Source: Cytophagaceae bacterium (GTDB taxonomy: Bacteria; Bacteroidota; Bacteroidia; Cytophagales; Cytophagaceae). Taken from it: 10,323 nucleotides of DNA. Position 1 is the first letter of the stretch, and each line of letters starts with the position of its first letter. Below, in pieces: positions 6,586-10,323 of this stretch. The stretch lies in NCBI GenBank assembly GCA_021151805.1, contig JAGKWN010000131.1, positions 1-10,323 of the forward strand, written 5' to 3'. Below the pieces are notes generated by a model that saw nothing but the letters and a program-made list of their open reading frames with translations, was not told the origin of the DNA and ran no database searches. Made by a program: the position numbers and the translations under genes.

Positions 6586-7533
6586 TTATTCAGGTGCTAC
6601 TTCTTCTTCTACGGGTTCTTCAGGAACTTGTTCTTCTTCTGTTTGTTCTCCGTCAGGATTTTCTTCTGTATTCTCATCGCCCTGGTCTGTATTTTCAGGA
6701 ACATATTCTTCCTGCGGACGGGCATTATTTTGCTGTTCCTCTTTTTTCTTTGTCTTCCAGGTATCTGTTCCTTTCGGTCCATCATACTGAGCTGGCGGCG
6801 GCAGAGAAAGTTTTTTCTTACGCTTAGGTGCAGAAGGCGCAAACTGGAATTTGCACTGGAACGTACCGTAGCCATCGTTACGCGAACCGCTATAGGTCAT
6901 GTTATCAAGATTGTCTGTTGTTGTAAAACGGTATACATACTCCACACACAATGAACTTCTTTGTGTAATGGTAAATTGCAAGCCAAAACCTGCAGGAAGC
7001 GCCAGCGCTATTGTAGACGGACTTTTAATTTCCGCATTAGAAACAAATGCATTATTAAAAGTTGTGGTTGAATTAAACATCATAGCGCCAACACCTAAAT
7101 GTATGTATGGCTTGCAGAATGTATAATGAGATTCTTTTCTTCTGTCAGGAGCAATCCGCACAATCTCATCAATCAGATATAATCTTCCGTATGCCTGCAA
7201 CTCATATCCATGACCAACAAATGATGCATTGCGCTCTGGCTTGAAATCAGTAGACTGAAAATTCAGGTAAGATAATTCGGCACCAAAAACCAGATGTGGC
7301 CAAAGTTTATAATTTGCGCCCACTGACATACCAAAACTTAAACCGTTTGTGCCAAAGCCTTCTGTAAGATCACCTCTGTAAGTAGTCATCCCTGCTCCCG
7401 CTGTAAATGTCAAAGGACCTCTGTAATAGTAAGTATCAAAAAAACCGGAATATTCTCTCTGTCTTTTAAATTGACCAAATGAAACCGTTGCAGTGATTAG
7501 GAATAACGAAAGGACTACAAGAAGCTTTTTCAC
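6586..7533 (-). CDS. Outer-membrane beta-barrel protein with charged C-terminal tail
   Basis: 315 residues. A signal peptide ends around Gly20|Gln21 (MKKLLVVLSLFLITATVSFG). Residues ~40-232 alternate in the way of an 8-10-strand barrel: LTFTAGAGMTTYRGDL, LSFGMSVGANYKLW, LVFGAELSYLNF, ELQAYGRLYLI, PYIHLGVGAMMF, AGFGLQFTIT, SSLCVEYVYRF, and a final strand TFQCKFQF ending in Phe. This resembles the DUF6089/OmpA-like small barrels common in Bacteroidota. After the last strand comes a long tail (233-315) that is first basic (PKRKKK, KTKKK) and then strongly acidic: about 20 Glu/Asp in the last 51 residues, with Pro and Gln. No OmpA peptidoglycan-binding or type IX sorting domain is visible. The start codon is GTG, immediately preceded in frame by Phe and a TAA codon, so no upstream start is possible. 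It is the first gene of the five-gene minus-strand run. I found no clean TAnnTTTG box for it in the 246-bp divergent gap. Confidence 0.88.
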   Translation of the reverse strand: MKKLLVVLSLFLITATVSFGQFKRQREYSGFFDTYYYRGPLTFTAGAGMTTYRGDLTEGFGTNGLSFGMSVGANYKLWPHLVFGAELSYLNFQSTDFKPERNASFVGHGYELQAYGRLYLIDEIVRIAPDRRKESHYTFCKPYIHLGVGAMMFNSTTTFNNAFVSNAEIKSPSTIALALPAGFGLQFTITQRSSLCVEYVYRFTTTDNLDNMTYSGSRNDGYGTFQCKFQFAPSAPKRKKKLSLPPPAQYDGPKGTDTWKTKKKEEQQNNARPQEEYVPENTDQGDENTEENPDGEQTEEEQVPEEPVEEEVAPE

Positions 7534-7632
7534 AAATTATATGTTAAATGTTTGGGGTAAATTTACTTAATAATTGCAGTAATGCCAGCTGGATGACCAG
7601 ATATGGGGGCTATTGTTGCGCATTTATGTCTT

Positions 7633-7662
7633 AAATATAAATTTTAAAAATATAAATTTTAA
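7633..7662. repeat. Perfect 15-bp AT tandem duplication
   Basis: AAATATAAATTTTAA occurs twice head to tail (7633-7647, 7648-7662), made only of A and T. It ends three bases before the -33 element of the small-membrane-protein promoter. It could be an UP-like element for RNA polymerase, a nucleoid-protein site, or paired regulator sites for the divergent genes. Confidence 0.7.
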
Positions 7663-7664
7663 CA

Positions 7665-7700
7665 TTTTGTGGCGGAATTGATTTGTATATCCTATTTTTG
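7665..7700 (+). promoter_or_regulatory. Bacteroidota-type promoter for the 72-aa membrane protein
   Basis: TTTTG at 7665-7669 fits the -33 element, and TATTTTTG at 7693-7700 matches TAnnTTTG, the -7 consensus of Bacteroidota primary sigma factor promoters, at all specified positions. The spacer of 23 bases is at the long end of the accepted range. The predicted transcript start is about 7704-7708, giving a leader of roughly 75 nt. Confidence 0.65.
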
Positions 7701-7706
7701 TTTGTG

Positions 7707-7741
7707 TTGAAATGAAAGCATTCTCGGATTTTCAATTTCAA
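7707..7741 (+). other. Hairpin at the predicted 5' end of the mRNA
   Basis: TTGAAAT at 7707-7713 pairs with ATTTCAA at 7735-7741. With A7734 bulged, GAAA (7714-7717) pairs with TTTC (7730-7733), and G7718 can wobble with T7729. The loop is about ten bases. The stem starts at or within a few bases of the predicted transcript start. A 5'-terminal stem of this kind can protect an mRNA from decay, but that role is inferred here. Confidence 0.45.
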
Positions 7742-7779
7742 TCTAAGCAGACATATCATCTTAACTTATTATAATTTCT

Positions 7780-7998
7780 ATGGGTGCACTAGGTACTATC
7801 TTAATCGTTGTTGGTTTCATTGTTGGTAATTTCAGCGGATACATGCTTTCAAACGCAAACGTTATGAAAGATGCGAGCGGCAATGTTATAAAATCAAAAG
7901 AAACATTATATGCACTTGTTATTGCAGTCTCTGCAATAATGATCCTTGTAGGTCAATACATCGTAGTTGCTCCAAACAGCTACGCTCACCCTTATTGA
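7780..7998 (+). CDS. Small two-helix membrane protein, unknown function
   Basis: 72 residues. Helix 1 spans about 3-23 (Gly-rich, ALGTILIVVGFIVGNFSGYM). A short polar loop follows (NVMKDASGNVIKSKE, 27-41), then helix 2 at about 43-64 (LYALVIAVSAIMILVGQYIVV) and a short tail ending SYAHPY. There is no cleavable signal, catalytic motif or cysteine. I do not recognise a named family. The coding call rests on the clean two-helix pattern, on the well-placed promoter and leader upstream, and on the strong terminator starting 20 bp after the stop codon, which together make a monocistronic unit. The leader before the ATG is AT-rich without a Shine-Dalgarno sequence, as is normal in this phylum. It is transcribed divergently from the envelope gene run. 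It could be a structural or regulatory partner of a larger membrane complex; nothing in the sequence decides this. Confidence 0.85.
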   Translation: MGALGTILIVVGFIVGNFSGYMLSNANVMKDASGNVIKSKETLYALVIAVSAIMILVGQYIVVAPNSYAHPY

Positions 7999-8018
7999 TC
8001 TGAAAATGACCTTCTCTT

Positions 8019-8057
8019 AAAAACCTGTTCCGATACCTTCGGAACAGGTTTTTTTTT
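8019..8057 (+). terminator. Strong intrinsic terminator of the 72-aa membrane protein gene
   Basis: A 15-bp perfect stem (8019-8033 with 8039-8053), GC-rich in its upper half and A/T at its base, closes a TACCT loop and is followed by nine Ts in all (8049-8057). An A run on the left side also makes it plausible as a bidirectional terminator. The upper stem repeats the core of the palindrome at 1-38. Confidence 0.93.
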
Positions 8058-8132
8058 GCCTGCCTCTATTCCGCTTTTATTAAATAACTATTCTTTTTAT
8101 ATTTATCAGAATTATAATAATCTTCTATTAAT

Positions 8133-8543
8133 ATGAGTGATATAAAATATAATAACAAATGGTTTAAATCAGGGCTTGAAATATTAAATGAAGTCCTGTA
8201 TGGCAAATGGAAGTTTATTATTATTTGGAATTTAATTGATAAACCTCTCAGATTCTCTGATTTAAGAAAAAATATTCCTTCAATTACAGACCGTATGCTT
8301 TCGCTTCAATTGAAGGAACTTGAAGAAGAAAATTTTGTTGAACGTGTTGTTACTGAAGGAAATCCACCAAAAATTGATTACAAATTAACCGATAAAGCGC
8401 TGGGGTTGATCCCCGCTTTACATGCATTGGATACTTTCGGCAGAGAGTTGGTTCAGGCTAAAACAGCTACTCCGGCCCAAGCAACAAAAGATGCTCCTTT
8501 ATCTTTAAGTGAAGATCAGGAATCGTTCTTTGATCAGTTGTAA
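8133..8543 (+). CDS. HxlR-family winged-helix transcriptional regulator
   Basis: 136 residues. The HxlR/MarR-like winged-helix domain covers ~13-105. GKWKFIIIWNLIDKPLRFSDLRKNIPSI (24-51) is the family hallmark. The recognition helix ITDRMLSLQLKELEEENFV (51-69) follows, and then the wing ERVVTEGNPPKIDYKLT (70-86). The cysteine usually found just before the first helix in redox- or aldehyde-sensing HxlR proteins is missing, and the protein has no cysteine at all. The C-terminal ~30 residues (AKTATPAQATKDAPLSLSEDQESFFDQL) are a low-complexity acidic tail. These proteins normally act as dimers on DNA near their own gene. No adjacent oxidoreductase or transporter gene suggests a target; the nearest neighbour on the same strand is the 72-aa membrane protein, separated by a terminator. 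Its promoter must lie in 8058-8132, where the best -7-like box is TATATTTA at 8098-8105 without a matching -33. Confidence 0.93.
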   Translation: MSDIKYNNKWFKSGLEILNEVLYGKWKFIIIWNLIDKPLRFSDLRKNIPSITDRMLSLQLKELEEENFVERVVTEGNPPKIDYKLTDKALGLIPALHALDTFGRELVQAKTATPAQATKDAPLSLSEDQESFFDQL

Positions 8544-8553
8544 GCTGATTTTT
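8533..8553 (+). terminator. Weak terminator-like hairpin overlapping the HxlR stop codon
   Basis: ATCAGT (8533-8538), a TGTAA loop and GCTGAT (8544-8549) make a six-pair stem with one G-U pair, followed by TTTT to 8553. It straddles the TAA stop and fills the 17-bp space before the convergent gene. The stem is short, so termination would be inefficient. Confidence 0.35.
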
Positions 8554-8560
8554 CTAACCC

Positions 8561-10138
8561 TTAATTTAATTCGTCTTCCTCCAGGTAAAATCCTCTGGCT
8601 TTTGCCTTACTCATAATTACCTCCTGCACGGTCTTGCCTTCGATTTTACTCTCCAGCCAGGAAATGATATCGAAGTAAATAAACGCTCTTTTTTCATAGT
8701 CACTGTTTTCGATCGGTACCAGCTGGTTTTTCAGGTTACTGAACCGACCGACAAGCTCTGCTACATCCACATCATTATTCAGATCCTTCAGGAATTTCAG
8801 GATATATTTCTGGAACATCCGCAAATCGTCCCGCTTCCATAAAAAGCGATAGGTCGAAATAATATAGTATTTGATCACGTCAAAATTACCCAACTCATAA
8901 TGACAAATCAGGTTAATGATCCGAGCAAAGCAATGAATATCTTCCCGAATATCTACGTTTGGAATATTGATGATCCGGTTCAACCATCTCAAACAATGGT
9001 TATATAAACCTGCTCCGAAATACAGACATGCAATCTTATACATCAGGATCAGGGCAGAGTGTGAGTCGAGCTTTTTCAGCAAGTCGTCAATGTCCTCTTT
9101 TCGGTCAATAAATAGCTTCTTTACACCTGCATTAAACTCCCCTGTAAGAAAAAAAAGGTTCAATTCGTGAATAAAATAATACTTTAATAAGCTTATTTTC
9201 AATCGTTCATTAAAATAAACGGTACTATCATTTGTAAAGTTAATCAGCTTATGTTTGTGTAAAACGAACTCCTGGAAGTAATTGAGTTTGAATTGCGCTA
9301 TCATCAAGTTGTTCAACGCTTTAACATAATTTTCCGGAGAAAATTTAATCCGGTCGGGATTTTCTTCATACAAATGAACTAACCGGTTGGCATACAGGTA
9401 ACCATTTGAAAAATCCTGTAAAAAGTAATAGTATCCTATGTATAAAAGATACAGCGTAATTTTTTCTCCTAAAGAAAGTTCTTCTTCCTTATAATCAGGC
9501 AAATTGCTTATAAAGTACTCTTTTACGCGGATGGAATCTTCTTCGTCGCGGATAAACCCGATCCGGGTATAATACGAGTTCAATTTGATGCTCAAATTGG
9601 AAAACATATTGATATTGTGGATCTGGGAATTGATTTTCCGAACATCTTCAATGATGGTATCAACGGTTTCCTCGATATCCTCGTCGATGGTCAGCATCAG
9701 GATACTTTTTTCCAGCTTGATAATTTCCAAGGTTAGCTCCAGATTCTCGTGAACCTGGGAAAGCCGACGGGCTTTTTTCAGGCAGGATTTTCCCTGAGGA
9801 TATAAGCGACGTTCAAATAACAGCTGGGCAAAATCGATCTGCTCCCGGATCTGCAGGTCCAGAATTTTGGGTAAATTATACTGGCGTAAGGAAAGCAGAA
9901 TCTTCTCATACAAATACGCCTTCAGGTTTGAAAGCTGGGAGGATTTAATGGCCGGTATCACTTCCGACACGCGCTCCTCATTAAAAGATTTCTGTTTGTT
10001 CAGATAATCAAACAACAGCAGCATTTTCTTGTCATCCGGGTCGCCGCTGGCAGAATGATTGATTTTAAAGTGCCTTTTTTCATTCGGACTTAGCGAATGA
10101 ATAAGATCAAATAAGCTCTTGGATTTAACCCTGGACAT
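8561..10138 (-). CDS. TPR-like alpha-helical protein, unknown function
   Basis: 525 residues without signal peptide or membrane segments, hence probably cytoplasmic. The N-terminus carries LFDLIHSLSPNEKRHFKI (9-26), a charged motif that I associate with a widespread uncharacterised Bacteroidota family. The rest is almost wholly helical, rich in Leu, Ile, Tyr and Lys. Degenerate TPR-like helix pairs lie around 101-135 (FAQLLFERRLYPQGKSCLKK), 227-262 (LYLLYIGYYYFLQDFSNGYL), 275-300, 363-398 (MYKIACLYFGAGLYNHCLRW) and 401-432. No enzymatic motif is visible. An alpha-solenoid scaffold for protein-protein contacts is the most that can be inferred. ATG at 10138 begins the conserved N-terminal motif. 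The gene is convergent with the HxlR gene, 17 bp apart, and has a 185-bp upstream region in the window, in which I find no good minus-strand TAnnTTTG box. Confidence 0.9.
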   Translation of the reverse strand: MSRVKSKSLFDLIHSLSPNEKRHFKINHSASGDPDDKKMLLLFDYLNKQKSFNEERVSEVIPAIKSSQLSNLKAYLYEKILLSLRQYNLPKILDLQIREQIDFAQLLFERRLYPQGKSCLKKARRLSQVHENLELTLEIIKLEKSILMLTIDEDIEETVDTIIEDVRKINSQIHNINMFSNLSIKLNSYYTRIGFIRDEEDSIRVKEYFISNLPDYKEEELSLGEKITLYLLYIGYYYFLQDFSNGYLYANRLVHLYEENPDRIKFSPENYVKALNNLMIAQFKLNYFQEFVLHKHKLINFTNDSTVYFNERLKISLLKYYFIHELNLFFLTGEFNAGVKKLFIDRKEDIDDLLKKLDSHSALILMYKIACLYFGAGLYNHCLRWLNRIINIPNVDIREDIHCFARIINLICHYELGNFDVIKYYIISTYRFLWKRDDLRMFQKYILKFLKDLNNDVDVAELVGRFSNLKNQLVPIENSDYEKRAFIYFDIISWLESKIEGKTVQEVIMSKAKARGFYLEEDELN

Positions 10139-10289
10139 AGTAAATATATTTGACTGAATGATTTAATAATCAGAATCTAATGCAATATATATATTTACCG
10201 GAAAACGTAAGTGAAATTCTTCTAATAAAAATGTGTGAATTCGTTTTTGTCTATCCCGGATAAAAATTCGGGTAACCCATTCATTGTTT

Positions 10290-10323
10290 TGCCTAGCCCA
10301 CGACTTAAGTCGTGGGCTAGGCA
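10290..10323. repeat. Perfect 34-bp palindrome at the right edge
   Basis: Bases 10290-10306 are the exact reverse complement of 10307-10323, with CTTAAG at the centre and no loop. The arms are GC-rich in an AT-rich surround. Four Ts (10287-10290) lie on its left, so on the minus strand As rather than Us follow the stem; as a terminator it could serve only the + strand, with the U run beyond the window. No + strand gene in the window ends nearby. The palindrome may extend past the edge. Confidence 0.75.

Noticed and set aside
6573..6954. Several overlapping + strand open frames rich in Ser, Phe and Leu
   Set aside because: They arise from the Glu/Lys-rich tail of the beta-barrel gene read on the other strand; low complexity keeps all frames open.
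10119..10152. Promoter-like pair on the + strand (TTG at 10119, TATATTTG at 10145)
   Set aside because: The -7 box fits the consensus, but the -33 is minimal and no + strand gene follows in the window. AT-rich sequence makes a chance match likely.
10255..10272. Small hairpin CCCGGA / TTCGGG
   Set aside because: Only about six pairs including one wobble, no T run and no conserved context.

Overview
The window looks like chromosomal DNA of a Bacteroidota bacterium, probably of the Cytophagales (Cytophaga-like). The evidence is low to moderate GC, AT-rich leaders without Shine-Dalgarno sequences, one clear Bacteroidota-type promoter (TTTG / TAnnTTTG), a 7TM-type sensor histidine kinase, an OmpH/Skp chaperone with a long N-terminal membrane segment, and a TPR-like protein of a kind common in this phylum. 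No transposase, integrase, CRISPR array, rRNA or tRNA is visible, and all nine genes appear intact.

Layout. A perfect 38-bp palindrome opens the window, followed by a + strand gene for an exported protein of unknown function (69-1133). It converges on a run of five minus-strand genes (7533 down to 1187) with gaps of only 27-63 bp. In transcription order these are: an outer-membrane beta-barrel protein with a charged tail; a membrane-anchored FMN/Fe-S glutamate-synthase-like protein; a 7TMR-DISM sensor histidine kinase; an OmpH/Skp periplasmic chaperone; and an MscS mechanosensitive channel. I see no convincing terminator between them, so they may form one envelope-related operon, though this is inferred from spacing only.

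Diverging from that run is a compact unit on the + strand. It has an AT-rich 15-bp tandem duplication, a good -33/-7 promoter, a hairpin at the predicted 5' end of the mRNA, a 72-aa two-helix membrane protein (7780-7998) and a strong intrinsic terminator (8019-8057). The terminator stem shares its core with the opening palindrome. Next comes a cysteine-free HxlR-type regulator (8133-8543). It converges on a 525-aa cytoplasmic alpha-helical, TPR-like protein of unknown role (8561-10138, minus). The window closes with a perfect 34-bp palindrome at 10290-10323.

Most of the window is ordinary core genome. The items most worth a second look are the small-membrane-protein unit, the membrane-tethered glutamate-synthase-like enzyme that lacks its usual partners, the possible envelope operon with an orphan sensor kinase, and the palindromes.
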